Positions 24,501 to 37,217 are shown, numbered from the stretch's first letter. The stretch: DNA of 64,000 nucleotides from Scortum barcoo (GCA_023238725.1 CM041534.1:6136572-6200571); one strand, 5' to 3'. Made by a program: numbers and translations. The notes: generated by a model from the letters alone, not told the origin.

Positions 24501-27500
24501 GCGCATGATAAACTTTGTGAAGACGAGACCTGTAAAAAGTCGCATTTTCGCATCACTGTGTGAGGAAATGGGAGCAGAGCATAAAGTGTTATTGCTCCAC
24601 ACGGAGATCCGGTGGCTGAATGACCTGAACACACGAATGCAAGGCCGAAAAGAAAACCTGCTCAAAGGTACAGATAAAATAAAGGGATTTCGATCAAAGG
24701 TGCAGCTCTGGAAACAACACGTGGAAAGTGCCAACCTTGACGTGTTCCCACACACCCAGAAATGTCAGGGTGTCAACAGTGCTGCACTGTGTGAGACAAG
24801 AGGTAAACATCTGCAAATTCTTGAGCAGAAGTTGGCATGTTATTTCCCTTCACTTTCCACTGATTGCCTCGACTGGGTTAGGAACCCATATAGCTCAACT
24901 GCAGTTGGAAAGGACATGACTTTGCAGGAGCAGGAAGAAATAACTGAACTGAGACAAAATCATGGTCTAAAGCTGAGCTTTGATGATCTACCTTTGGACA
25001 GTTTTTGGCTGACTGCTGCCAAGGAGTTTCCCAAGTTATTTCAGCTCTGCTACCTTTCTCCACAACCTATCTATGCGAGCTGGGCTTTTCAAGCATAACT
25101 TCTATAAAGACGAAAAAAACAGAGCCTCAACAGAGCTGTTGAGGAAGATCTTCGTGTGTATCTTTCTTCAATTCCTGCAAGAATATCAGCTTTGTGTTCA
25201 ACTAAACAGGCCCAGATTTCACACTGAGTAGAATTGTAAATTGTGAGTAAATTGAGATTTGATTTTCATTATATTTCATTATATATACTTTTTGTGACAT
25301 TTTTGTTTGGTGGTATGCCGTGTGATTTTTCTAATGTAAAATATGTGCCGTGGCTCAAAAAAGGTTGGGAAACACTGTGTTAAAGAGCCAAACAGGACCA
25401 ACAGGTGGCGATGTTGCTCTCCCTGATTCTCCACAATCATTTTCAGGCTGTGAGTTTGACACAGTCAGAATCAGAAAGTTTTCCTCCGATGGCCTGACCC
25501 AGTGAGACATTTTTTGAAGGACAGGGATGTGCATCATTGTCTGAGTCATCACACCAAATAAGAAAAAATGTAGAATTTCCACTGAGAATTATTAATAAGA
25601 TTTCTGAAATTACAACAAGGTTTATCTTGACTGGTCACAAAAACAACACAGTACAAGGATCCAGTCCATACTGGAAAATGTTGATGGAATAAATAATTTT
25701 ATTTACGTTTTTTTTCTCTGTATTTACAGCATGAACAGTAAAACCTTTGCACATCTGAATGTTTTAAAGCCAGGTGCGTAGGAGAGGACAGAAAAAGCTC
25801 CCACCAACTGGCTACAGACAGTGTGTGGGAGATTTTTGCTTCCTGTTCAATGTTAAAAAACTATTTACTTTTAACTTTCGGCATCTTACAATTGCAGATA
25901 AGGTCTCAAAAAAATAATATTTTCTAAATCTCCTAAATTATTATTATTTATTTTTGGCTACAAGTCAAGTTCACAGTCTTCAAGAGATACAGGCCTCTTT
26001 ATGAATAGGATAATAAATGTTTAGTCCACACATTTACATTTATTATTGATTCAGATGTTAAAACGTGTGTGATAGAAGACTTTTCCAGTAGCATGGATGA
26101 AAGAGTCCTGCTGTGTGTGATAATCTAAACAACGTCTTATTAAATGTCTTATTCATCTACAACACTTGACTGGTGAAAAATGGTGAAAAATGCCGCCTAA
26201 CTAGTCATGTTACTCAGTATTCACTTCACCTGTTTTCCCCTCAGGTGGTTATAAACCTTGGCATGCTGATGAAGGAGGTGGAGCTGCGCGGCTCCCCCTC
26301 GCTCGCCATGATCCTGGTCAACAGTTTCCAGCTGCTGTATGTGGCAGACGCTCTGTGGAACGAGGTGAGGGGTTGACGGAGTCAGAGATAAAGATCGTCT
26401 TTGTAATTTCGTTTTTTTGATATTTCTTTTCCTCTCCATCTCACGCGCTGCACAGGAGGCTGTTCTGACAACCATGGACATTGTACATGACGGTTTTGGC
26501 TTCATGCTGGTCTTCGGGGACCTGGCCTGGGTTCCCTTCACATACGGCCTGCAGGCTGCCTTCCTGGTCGTTCACCCACAGACCCTGAGTTCACTCAAAG
26601 CAGCAGCTATTATAGCACTGAATGGTAATCACGTGTCATCTGGCATGTGTCTGTGTTTGTGTCTGGAGGTTAAAGATGGCGATGTTAACATTTTTCTCTC
26701 TGCCATCAGGTATTGGATATTATATTTTCAGAAAATCCAACTCACAGAAGAACCAATTCAGACGAGACCCCACACATCCAAGTGTTGCAAGTCAGTCATT
26801 TTAAATTCTCTTTTTTAACGCATTCTTTAAATCAAGGACATATACTCTCACTCTTTCTTTCCTCTCAACTCCTGCTCTGTATATGAAGAGGAGAAAAAAA
26901 TGAATCAAAATGTGGGAGACAGGGAATCAATTTTCCTGCAACCCCTTGCAGGACTAGAGACCATCGCCACAGCAACAGGGAAACGGCTGCTTGTGTCCGG
27001 CTGGTGGGGTCTGGTTCGTCATCCTAACTACCTCGGTGACCTCCTCATGGCCCTGGCGTGGTCCCTACCATGTGGTAAGGCGGCTTAAAACCCTCCACAA
27101 GGTTCATTTTGCATGCACACCGACCGAACACAGAGATTCTTCATTGGAAAATGTGGATGAAGTCATAGATAAGAGGTTAATGTGAGGCAGAGTATTAATC
27201 ATATCCAGCCGTATTTATCATTAGCATAAATATACGTGTAGGTGTTTTTAATGAAATGATCCAAAACACATCTCAATATCAATGCTTCACATTCGTGTCT
27301 GACACATACCTGCAGTCCAAGTGGACCACTACGTAATTTAGAAAGTGTTCATGCACCTCTGTGTGGATCCCTCTGTCACTGCTCTCCATCTGTACAGTGG
27401 GTGGACAAAATGACCGAAACAACTTACAATACAATCCTGTAGCCCTGCTGTAAATACCAGGAAAGCTTAGTAGAGCTAATATTTAGTGTTTGTTGAGACT

Positions 27501-29064
27501 GTCAGACGTGTTGATTCATCTAAATGGTCAGTTTAGAGGCTTTAAATTTGTAGTACTGTTAAGTATATTTTCTGTCAGTTGTTTTTTAGTCAATTATTGT
27601 TCCACTGTACTCGTACAGTTTTCCTAATGCCATATCGTCATTGTGGGCATGGGTTGAATGGCTTTCAATCAATCAATACTTTGCCTTTTCGTATCAATAC
27701 TTATATTATTTTTTTCACTTTTTCTTGTTCTCGTCTGAACAAATGGAGCTGGTTCAAGACTTGATAATAATAAATGAACTAGTCTAAAACTGCCAAAACA
27801 TTTGATTTAAACCTAATTTATAATTTAGATTTTAGCCTCCTGGGAGCAGCACCAGTAAGCTGTAAACACAACACTGACAAATAACTTTGATGTGTTGCTC
27901 ATTTTTAGTATTCAGTAGATAAGAAGCAACTTTAGCATGCCTTTTGGAGCTGTGTTTGAGGTCAGCTGATCCGTGTCAGTCAGACATTCCCTCTCTTTTA
28001 GCTCCGTTGTTGGTCTCCACCAAGTAAATATGGGATCTGTTGTTGCTATAAACATGTTTATGTTACATGCTTAAACTCACTTTAAAACAGTAAATACCTG
28101 ATCTTAAAAGACAAAAGAAATAACAAATCTGACTGCAGTTTGATGCTAATACTCAGTAACTGATGCCGTGCTGTAAGATTAGCCGTAGCCGTTGTTATTT
28201 GTTCGTATTTTCTTCTTCCTGTCCTTATGAAACAATAATACAGTGTTTGCGACGGATGCAGAGGCAGTGAAGGCAGCAACAATCTGTCCTCTTTGTTCCT
28301 CTGTAAGCTGCCTTATGTTCCCTTGAAAACTGACTTCCTAAAACGGGGGCTGTCAGACTTTTGTTACAGCTGACACATTCTGCTCATTGGTATTCAAACT
28401 TGACGTGACTCAACTTGTGTAGCTGCCTTTGTAACTGAGATGTGCTATAGTTTCTGCTATAATTGCTGCTGCAGAAGTCATAAACTGATAAATTATGCAC
28501 TCATTAGGAAAAAAAAACATGAATCACGAAAGTTGCACTGACAAAGAGGAACTGTGGTCACATCTAAATCCTGCCTGGAGAAGTACAAGACAAGAAAGTC
28601 TTTGCTTAAACACACCATAAAGTGCGGTCTCAAATAACTACCACTGAGATGAATCAACGCTTGGAACATTTTAAGCTTAATCAAAGTGGTATTCACTGCA
28701 GGGCTTTTGTACAATACAGACTGAAAAGAATGTGTGCAGCTATTTGCAGAGGGGGATTGTATGCCTGATTACATCTTGTTTTATAAATTCATCAGTGAAT
28801 CATAAATATGGTGTAGTCGTCTTTGCCATTGTGTTGTGTGTTTTTATAATTTATACTTGCTTTCTTTTGCTCAGAGTCCATTCATGCTTCTGTTTCTCTC
28901 CAGGATTCTCACATCTTCTGCCTTACTTTTATGTCATATATTTCACTGTCCTGCTGATTCACCGGGAGGACCGTGATGAGCGACAGTGCAGAGCCAAATA
29001 CGGACTAGCGTGGGATACCTACTGTCGACGTGTCCCCTACAGGATCTTCCCTTATGTATACTGA
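17806..29064 (+). CDS. tm7sf2: Delta(14)-sterol reductase (ERG24/LBR family)
   Basis: Exons: 17806-17878, 18922-19118, 20421-20475, 20865-21059, 22816-22919, 26245-26364, 26456-26624, 26710-26790, 26952-27074, 28904-29064. They sum to 1,278 nt, giving 425 aa (human 418). Role: NADPH-dependent reduction of the C14 double bond after CYP51 in cholesterol synthesis, in the ER membrane. Seen: EFGGTLG at the N-terminus, several hydrophobic membrane segments, the ERG4/ERG24 signature around GRELNPRIGNFDLKYFCELR, DGFGFMLVFGDLAWVPF, and the C-terminal active-site block SGWWGLVRHPNYLGD ending YRIFPYVY. The ATG lies 10 bases after an acceptor at 17795 and fits the family start. Oddities: intron 5 holds a hAT transposon; the last base of exon 8 is A, so the conserved VA-G-LET reads VA-R-LET. 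The short N-terminus lacks the Tudor domain of LBR, which separates it from that paralogue. Confidence 0.95.
18506..18543. repeat. (TG)n microsatellite in tm7sf2 intron 1
   Basis: An uninterrupted TG dinucleotide run of about 38 bases. Confidence 0.95.
19670..19825 (-). repeat. Dispersed teleost repeat in tm7sf2 intron 2 (reverse orientation)
   Basis: GCTAAGCTAACCGGCTGCTGG, then a match to the reversed 'ATACCACT..ATGAGAA' segment, then TTTCCCAAAATGACGTCCTT. This is the reverse of the family at 3560-3730 and better preserved. Confidence 0.55.
21920..22070 (+). repeat. Dispersed teleost 'TTAGCATGCTA' repeat in tm7sf2 intron 4
   Basis: GTTAGCATGCTACCACGCTA, then ACGTGGTGAACGTTATAT, then TTAGCATGTTAGCATTGTCA, then ACAGCCTCACAGAG. 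The order and words match a very common fish repeat. No gene. Confidence 0.6.
23349..23356. repeat. Left 8-bp target site duplication of the hAT element
   Basis: TGTTAAAG directly before the element's CAG terminus. An identical 8-mer follows the other end at 25378-25385. Eight-base duplications are characteristic of hAT transposases. Confidence 0.9.
23357..25377 (+). mobile_element. hAT DNA transposon (Charlie/ZBED5-like), 2,021 bp, non-autonomous by decay
   Basis: The ends are inverted repeats. The left end begins CAGTCATTCCCAACC and the right end, read in reverse, begins CAGTGTTTCCCAACC. Both continue into a GTGCCGTGGCACATA-like or GCCACGGCACATA stretch. The flanks are perfect 8-bp duplications TGTTAAAG. 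The interior encodes a BED zinc finger and a hAT transposase resembling the ZBED5/SCAND3 domesticated proteins. It sits in tm7sf2 intron 5 in the same orientation as the gene and does not touch the splice sites. The reading frame is broken at several places, so it cannot supply its own transposase. Confidence 0.92.
23583..25200 (+). pseudogene. Decayed hAT transposase (BED zinc finger, ZBED5-like)
   Basis: Reading starts at an ATG at 23583 (MSCGQKKEK). A BED-type zinc finger is visible, with CQVC and HLQTKH ligands near 23697-23770. The reading frame then ends at a TAG (24078-24080). Homology resumes in another frame from about 24092 (FAFQLNEYTDISGHAQLMAN), and in the third frame from about 24301 (VCTDGAAAMLGRTKGFV), with a further in-frame TAG at 24484-24486. 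The segment FVKTRPVKSRIFASLCEEMG and LHTEIRW follow. After RWL the product jumps straight to LNTRMQG, which in relatives I recall lies some tens of residues further on, so an internal deletion is likely. The C-terminal dimerisation region (LPLDSFWLTAAKEFP) is present but shifts frame again near 25040. This is a dead gene and no function is expected. Confidence 0.85.
25378..25385. repeat. Right 8-bp target site duplication of the hAT element
   Basis: TGTTAAAG, identical to 23349-23356. No difference has accumulated between the two copies. Confidence 0.9.
27840..28060 (+). repeat. Dispersed repeat copy A in tm7sf2 intron 9
   Basis: Shares AGCTGTAAACACAACACTGAC and TAGCTCCGTTGTTGGTCTCC, in the same order and orientation, with the segment at 38035-38240. 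No coding potential. Confidence 0.5.
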
Positions 29065-29640
29065 AGAGGAAAGCAGATGGGTGGAACGGGACCAAGCTGT
29101 CACATAACATCTCTGTGACCCTTCAAGTCTGCACAGACTTGGCAATAACTACATTTTCAGTAACATGGACCACAAGTAATGACCAGTGCTTTGACTTAGA
29201 CTCTACAGGCAGCTCTCATTTTTAACAGCCTGAGCCTGGTTCAGTAACAAAACCATGCTTGATCACTACTTCAAATTTCATTCTTTAGTCTAACCTTACG
29301 GTAATCTGCATCACACACGTCTCTTATTCTGACACAGTCCGGGAGAAGAGGTTCACACTGTAGTATATCTGAAAACAGTGTTGGCCTTGTGATTCTTCAC
29401 TCTTAAAAATGAGCTACGGTGTTGTAAAAATGAGAAAAAAAACATCTTATGTGAATATTTTTTCAGAAACAACAACAAATAAAATGTGTTTCCATATAAA
29501 CAAGAGTGCCTTTTTAATGAAAAGATAAGGTCACAGCAATTTTTCACAAACATTTTTCTTCTTCCTTTTTTTTTTTTTACAATGTCTTGTATTGTTATCT
29601 GTGAAATACTTTTGAAATAAACAAATCCAAAACAGCAAAT
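29065..29640 (+). other. tm7sf2 3' UTR with two poly(A) signals
   Basis: Non-coding tail after the TGA at 29062-29064. AATAAA occurs at 29478-29483 and 29616-29621. The second is followed by a CA/TG-rich stretch. The T12 tract near 29568 is a simple repeat. No gene was recognised. Confidence 0.55.
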
Positions 29641-30837
29641 GACACTTGATTATGTATCTCACTAGCACTTATTAGACATACAATTATTAGAATTCCTCCG
29701 AGCATTGTGAGAAACACAAAATAGTATTGTGCTAATTCGGGCTCTAATGTCATTAATTTACATTACATTTGCACAGAAGGATGAATAGTTCTCTGCTTTT
29801 CCAAGTATGACAGCAGAAAGAGAATAACAGCTACGAGCTGTTAGCTGCCATCTTCTCAAGCCTGTGAAGAAGTGTCAGTTTTAAATAACTTTTGCCAACC
29901 TGTTATCATTGTGCTGTTTGAAAGGACTTTTTATTCAGCATACAGGCCTTAATAGTAGACATCATCTTGGCTTTTTTAATGTCTGTCAGGCTTCAGCTTT
30001 GAATACGCACTGCTCCGAATGACTCTGTAGGAACAAAAGGAATACTAGTAATTAGTATTAGTAAAGTAAATGCCGTTGGAGGCTCCTGAAAAATGGCCTC
30101 AATCAGCAATAAATCATTGTTCCCCTGAGGCTTTACATCAGAGCAGTTTGATTCATTGTGCAGATGGCAGGTGGTTGTATTGTTAACTGACTGGTTCATC
30201 ACCTTCAGGAAAGTTTTTTTTTGTGTGAACTAAATGGTAAACCTCCCTTTTTTGTCTGTTATTATTTCCAGAAACTAATTAGCTGAACCATTTCCCAACA
30301 GATTTAGACCCCTGTTCTATTAACAGGCAATGCAGTTTGCCTAAAAATTATATGCAGCAAATTTACCCTTTTCAATAATAAATCACGCCGCATTTACACT
30401 ACAGATAGCATTTCTCTCACACGCAGTGAGGCGTACAGATGAGAGAGCACTCTGCTGATGCACACCTTCATTTTTCACCTTTTGAGCCCATTTACAGTAC
30501 AGTTGGCCCCCGGCCTCGCCTACACAGCACTCAAGCTATTCTGTGTTGTTTTTCATATGTTCATAAGTGCTAATTAGGAATGTGCTTGTATAATGCCATG
30601 GTTGTCTACATGGTGGCTAAATATATCCTGAATTAATATACGCTTCTTAGGTTTTATGTATATGTGTGTATGTGTACTGTATGTATATTATATGTGTGAC
30701 TCTGTGAAGAAAAGGGCAAGATAAATTGTAGTATAATTGTTCTTCTCATATGATAAATCGTCATTTGAATGCCGTCTTTTTTGACTCTTTAGCTTGAATG
30801 TCATTCAAATATCCTACTTTTAGCGTGCCATCCAAGC

Positions 30838-31418
30838 CAGTGGTGGAAAGCAACTAAATATATTTGTTCAAGTATATTATTAAATACAGTTTTGTTCTCT
30901 AATTTAGAGGGAAATAAAATACTTGTTACTCCACTACATTTATTTGACAGTTTTAGTTAGTGTAGTACTTCAAATTCAGATTGAATTGAAATCTAATTTA
31001 ATTTTAGATAAAAAAAAAAAAAATTGAAAATCTTAAAAATACAGACATTTTTTAAAAATGAAAGCAGTCATTTCCAGCCTCTTTGACTTGTGAAAAATGG
31101 CAAAAAAAGTCAGTTGGGGCCCTTTTCTCAGGTGTCTATGAATTGATACTAGCTTGACTAAAAGGGGATTCTCTTATTTTTTATTTGATCTAATTTTAGT
31201 TTAGTTTCTGTTATTATAATTTATGTATTTGTTTGCTTGTTTGTTTGTTTGTTTTTTATTTTTCTCAGCAGAATGCACACTTTCACTTTGAAACTTTTTT
31301 CATCCTAATACTCATGTACTTTTACTTAAGTAGGAACTTCTACATCTAATGGACCACTATTACATTATTGTGTTGGTACTTTTACCAAGTTAAATAATCT
31401 GAGTACTTCTTTCACCAG
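30838..31418 (+). mobile_element. Degenerate teleost MITE-like element (CAGTGGTGGAAAG family)
   Basis: It begins CAGTGGTGGAAAGCAACTAA, with TACTCCACTACATTTA inside, and ends with TACTTTTAC...TGAGTACTTCTTTCACCAG. From memory this matches a common fish non-autonomous DNA element whose ends are inverted (CAGTGGTGGAAG / CTTCCACCACTG). Here the right terminus is mutated and no clear target duplication was seen. There is no coding capacity. The family assignment is by recognition only. Confidence 0.6.
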
Positions 31419-32852
31419 ACAGACAAACAGACAATGCTCAACTGTTGCTCCTCATCCATCTTTAGTGAAGATACTGAGAAATTTGGTCAAAAACACCAAA
31501 ACATGACGTTTCTGCAAAGACTGCATCTGGTCATTATTGACTAAACTGTCTGAATATTCACAGAATCAGTTAAATGTGTCTCAATATGATACTGAGCCGA
31601 TATTCAGACAATCAGTTTGTGTTTGTCTGAGAAAAGTTGCTGTTCCCTTCCTACTCATGGAAATTCTTTCAAGTGTTTAACCTCCCTTGTGATCAATATT
31701 TCAGTGGTCTGTCATCCGGGGTAAAATTAGACACTGTCATGATCATTACTAAGAGCAAAAGGAGCACAGCACAAAGCTCAGACATGAAAGCCTCTGGGCC
31801 TCATTCATAAAACATATACTGTGATTTGACGTTAAAATTTAATCTTAAAATTAGTTGTGAGCAGACCTGTCTGATTAAAAAGACCATTACAATTGTGCTT
31901 AAATTAGCCCTAAAAGTGTCTCAGGAATTTGACCACATATCAGCAGTCTTCATGTACCAAAATCACCTAAACCGATCAAAGCCACCAGCTTGGATACAGC
32001 CAGCACAGATCCACTGTTTACTGTATAAATAACAGCACTGATTTGGTTTTCATTTGTGAGTGTCACGTTTTTCATATTTGTTTTAAAGAGTAATTAGCAC
32101 ATAATTAACAAATGAAATGTCAGGACTTTTTACAAATGAGGCATTTAATTGGAAATCAACTCCATGTTTACACGGTTACAGATGAAACCAACGGATATTT
32201 TTATAAAGGAGACAGCAGCTGACAGTCAGAGTGAGTCACGCTCAAGTCTGGACAGACGATGCACAGTCCAAATAAAAACAGAAGTGTGAACAGGTTTGAC
32301 ACATTCTTGGACACAAGCAGCCACTGTTAAGAAAGCACATCTGCTCCTGCTTGGTTGAAAAGAGGACAATATCTTGATTCTGTAAGGACAAAATGGAGAT
32401 GAATCCATTATAAGATGATCAAACAAAATTAATTTAATGAGCTTATTTGTGAATAAGGTGGTAATTTTTCTTTTCATTTTCTCAGTCCTGAATCTTTTAC
32501 TTTCATTTAATTTAATAGTTCACTTTTGTTTTGTTGCACTTCACTTCTCAGTCTCTCCAGTTCTGTTGTGTAATTATCATTGTTGTGGAATTCTGCCAAC
32601 AAAGCTTAACATGAAACATCTATGTCCACTTATCAAGTGTATAATGTACAATATGTCTTAAGGTTCTCCTATGTATGCCATAATAATGCCATAAAAACAT
32701 CGCAGAGTGCCTTGCATAATAATGAATGAGCAAAATGCGTGTATGCGCATGCTTGTGTGTGTGTGTATGTGCGTGCATGCCCCTCTGCGTGTGCGTGCTC
32801 TTGCCAATTGTGCATGCCAATCGTGACGTTTCAGGCCCATCAGTTGTAGCCA

Positions 32853-32866
32853 GTTTCCATGGTAAC
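32853..32866. promoter_or_regulatory. RFX X-box match (intergenic, downstream of cnih2)
   Basis: GTTTCCATGGTAAC is a full match to the X-box consensus and nearly palindromic. Confidence 0.45.
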
Positions 32867-33280
32867 ACCTCTCTGAGAGCACAGACGTAGGAGAGAGGGG
32901 AAAGGAGTTGAGACAATTATCATGGTGGAGGGTGCTGAAAAAAGGAAGAGCCCGGGATGATGAGTGTGAAACGGTGTGAACCGTGGGATGAGACAGAACG
33001 AGAAACAGATGCATGTGTTGTGAGCGAGCAAGCAAATGTGCGTGCGCCTTGCTGTGTGTGTGTGCGTCCCCTAGGATAAGCAGGTGTCATGCATACTGTA
33101 GAGGCACTGGGGTTGTGGTTGTCATGACCACATACATATAACTGAATTTAAGGTGCATTTTTTAAAAAGTATAGTGTAGAAAAGCGCTGCCAGGCATGTG
33201 AACCAACTTGAATTGGATTTTTTTCTGTGTTTTGAGTGAGAGCCTCAGAGTGAGTCAACAGGAATCTCTAATACAATTTA

Positions 33281-33294
33281 GTTTCCATGGTGAC
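33281..33294. promoter_or_regulatory. RFX X-box match (intergenic, downstream of cnih2)
   Basis: GTTTCCATGGTGAC, a full match, 415 bases from the previous site. Confidence 0.45.
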
Positions 33295-36200
33295 AGCGGG
33301 GAATGATATGTCCTTTTCAAACAGAGGGAAAACGGCAGCTTGAAGTCTCGTTGTTGCTCTGTTTTCTGTCTGAATCATTATTTAGACAAGTGATAACCTG
33401 GCAAACCGTACACACCCCACAAATGAGCCCCTGGGCCGGCTCAGAGACACACTCAGCATTTTCTGCCGGGTTTCTTTTCAAATCAGAACAAAAAGAAATG
33501 TTGATGAGCATAAAAAATGACAGAAAATTATATGCATGCATTACAGCTGCAGTGACATTTTCATCTGTGATCTCCTGTCGTGGAGAACAACTTAGGTTTG
33601 TTGTGCAATGCAATAGGTAACCAAGCACTGTATAATATGATATGTTAGTATTCTGGAGGTGCAGACGTTAATGAAAGGCCATCATCCTCTTTGCTGACTC
33701 TTCAGTAGGAGCTCTTTTCACTTTTTTTTCTTTTTTCAGTGTGGCCTTTTCAGAGAATTCAGTTATTTTGGTGCTTTGTAAGAGCTTGTGTGAATGTGTC
33801 TGAAACCACTTCTAAATGCAGCTGTTTTTCGACAGCGCGACATGTGTCGGTCGTCTATTTTCTGCCTAATGTACCACTCAGTGTTTCTTCGCACAGAAAT
33901 TTCCTTCATCATCCTCGGAGATGTGTTTTTCTCACAGATGGAGAAAATACTGACCCTCAGAAGAGCAGAAAATAAGAAACGTGGAACTGATCATTTGGGC
34001 ATTACTGTTTTATTAGAATATGGCATGAGAATTTCTGTTTATTAACTGTACATTATAGTGTAACCTAATAAATATAAAGTAATCCACCAAATTTACTGTA
34101 GCGTACATTGATGATAAATGTATAAAAGACAGATACAAATAGATACTTAAATACAATTTTCTAAAATGCTTTGTTTAGAGCAACTACATAATGACATTCA
34201 ACAGAGCTGTATTTCACCTCCTTTCCTCGTGTTCCTGTGCTTTAATAGTGATTGTCCAGACTCAACACGCTCACACTGTTGGCAGAGTTTTGAGGTCTCA
34301 GTGTCCTGTGATTATTTTAATGGGAACATCATTTGGCACAACATGCGCTGTCGACTGTGTGTCTTCAAGAACACTGACAGACTATTAAAATTGCTTCAGT
34401 CAAGTGAATGTGGCATTTCGGGTTGAAATTCAAAACACACAAGCGGTTCGAGTTGCTCCCTCTAAATCCTTCATTAGTACCAAGGTGACATGAAACAGAC
34501 TGTGACTGACACAAGAAGTGTGTGTGTGTGTGTCTGTGTGTCTATGTGTTTCTTGATTAGTGGCATTTCATTACCATAGCGATCAGGAAGGTTTCTGTTA
34601 GACACGGCTTGGTTGGAGATGTCAATACAGAACATTTTCATCTTGAAAAAAATTATGTGACATTTAAGATCAGCAAGAGGAAATGTGAAGCATATGTACT
34701 GTACTGTATGAATCAGTCAGTGCAGATTAATTTTGAAACCAATGTATATTTTTTTAACAGTTTTTTTATTCAGAATGAAACTCTAATTTCAAGGATTAGG
34801 TGATATTCTATATTTTTCTTATTGTCAACAAATCCGAAGAAAAACAAAACAAAACAACAATGCCTGTGTAAGAAGAGCTTGAAAATCTTACACTGGATCA
34901 AATGTTCCTTCATTATGACCAACATGGACACTGTAATTTATTTTTAATCAATACCACATTCACAGTCCTGGAAATACTCTCTAGTGGCAGCAAATTAATC
35001 TGCTGCTGAAAATAGTCCCCAAGAAATGCACCATTTACTCCTGTTTGAGTGACATTTAATATAAAACTACAGTTTTATATCAAGACCAGACCAACCAAAT
35101 TATTTAGCCTTTTCAAAAACTAAATAATATATCTGTAACCTGTTATTAAAGATTTACGTTCAGTAGAAAGAAATAGGCTTGATGGAACAGACAGACTGTA
35201 TAGGGAGACTGAAAACAGACAGACGCACAAACACATTTTCAGATTTTTCACAGCATTTGTTGACATGACTAAAACATAGAACTATGCCAGTCCTATCCTA
35301 TGGTATTGCTGCTGAATTAATATTAAATCCATAGATTTATGTTCCACATTGAAATGTAATTAAATCTGTTGCAAATATGCCAACATGTGTAGATATAAAA
35401 TTATCTTTATTATTCTGTGTCCTGTTCTATACTGTGACACAGTGTTGAATTGTCATGTAAGCTTATGTTGAGTGTGAGTTTTATTTTTCAGTGTTTTGAT
35501 GTAATTAGAAACTACTTCAATAGGCTGTAGCATTCAAGACATTTTTTTCCTAAGTGAGTCCCACAGTATACACTGTATACCAGACGTGTTATCACCACCA
35601 TTTACTATATGTAGAGCCGGCGTATGACAAACATCCTAGGCTCCAGAGTTTCTGTTTTTCCACTGATGTTAAAATCACACATTTGAACCATCACTTATCT
35701 ACAAATAGATCAAACTAATGAACACATGATAGCAAAGGCAGCACCAGTTGATGACAGGCTTTGCTGTTTACAAATCAGCATGGATGTCTTACGTCTGTCC
35801 CATCTGAAACTGTCTTTACACTTCTGAAATAACTGAAACATTGTCACAGAGTCATTGTTGTCTCATCTGCCACTTGTGTCCCACTCACTGTTATTACATA
35901 CACAGAATAGCACTGCATCGATATGTCTCATGAATCATATTACATTGCTAGTTTGCTGTTTTTTAATTGCTTATTGTACATGAGATTTCTATATTCTACC
36001 TCAGATCAGATAAAAGTCGCTGTGCTAAAATGACTATAGTATGGATGCAGATGAGTAAGAGTAAACTTCACTGGTAAGAGGAATAAGGCGCTCCCTGCAC
36101 ACTAAAAATACAACAGAACAATTTTTTTTTCTATTTTTTCCAAGAAAAAAAAACATTGAGCCAAAATCCAATGTATATTAAAGAAAGTGAAAATAAAGAC

Positions 36201-36599
36201 AAGGCCTGACAGTGCCTCAGCATGTAGACAGAGATGCTACAAGCACTTTCCAGCCACATCAGTTTTCGTTTCACTTCTTCTAATCGACTTTTAATTTGGC
36301 ACAATGTTTTTCAGATATAAACTTTTGGCATTATATGTCTGAGCACGAAGCTCTTTGGAAAGCATAATCCTAGCATGTAGCATAAAATGCGTCCTTACAG
36401 CTATGGACATACTTATTTCAAATGCACATTACAAGCACTGACCTTTAAAGTCAAACACATGATTAAAGTCCTTGTCGTTTGTTGTTACAAGGTTACATTG
36501 TGACATTTGACTTTTGGCAGAGGCTGGCGTCAAGGAGATGCTGTCTATGCTTTTTATCCCCATTCCGGTTCAAAGCCTCTGTGCACACACTAATCTGTT

Positions 36600-37217
36600 A
36601 TTCCCCCGCCAGGCCTTCTGCATGTCTTACAGTGCTTTAAAGTTCTCTGGTACGATTGAACCTGTTTATTACAGTCGTATGTACCTGTAGCACAATCAAA
36701 GCAGTGGTTTGATATTAGAGGTGTCTGTCATCTCAAATACATGGAATGATACCAAAACAGTCCTGCTTTCAGTACATTTTTAAAGTCAAAGAATACAGAC
36801 GTATTATTTTGTTTTCCAGCCCCTTTGTATTTGGAGATTCACAGTGAGTTGAGCGACTGGTCCGGTAAGAGCAGCATGGGAAAACTCCAGCCCTTCAGAA
36901 ATATACTGTTATTTCATACAATGGGTCAAAGGCAACACAAACACCCGCTGCGTCCTCTTCCTGTTTCACTTCAGTCCAGCCGTCGGACAGTAACAGTATC
37001 TGGGATGAAGCGGTATAATCGAGCGGAGGCAACACCTTTACATTCACATTATCACTCAGATTGGTCTTCTTGTTTTGTCCAAAGTTGGGCTGTCGAAAAC
37101 TCAAGCCAGTGATGGGAAGGATTCGCTGGAGAGAGGAAGCGTAGATGTCTCCATTTGCTCCTGTGTGTCTTTCTTACAGATACTCCCTTTTATTTCTCCA
37201 GATCCCCTGTCTGTCTG
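36600..37217 (-). other. Probable cnih2 3' UTR
   Basis: Sequence immediately after the cnih2 stop on the minus strand. A minus-strand AATAAA (TTTATT on plus) occurs near 36663-36668. The true end of the transcript cannot be fixed from sequence. No ORF of interest was seen. Confidence 0.35.

Larger units (their letters stand above)
29641..36599. other. Gene-free intergenic stretch between tm7sf2 and cnih2
   Basis: No coding exon, tRNA or other RNA gene was recognised on either strand. It contains a MITE-like element (30838-31418), two X-box motifs, short TG runs near 32755 and 34517, and otherwise AT-rich unique sequence. ORFs here are short and lack domain similarity. Confidence 0.6.

Noticed and set aside
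25390..25412. CTCF-like CCAACAGGTGGCG next to the hAT element
   Set aside because: One core mismatch, and similar one-mismatch strings occur elsewhere in the window, so chance is likely.
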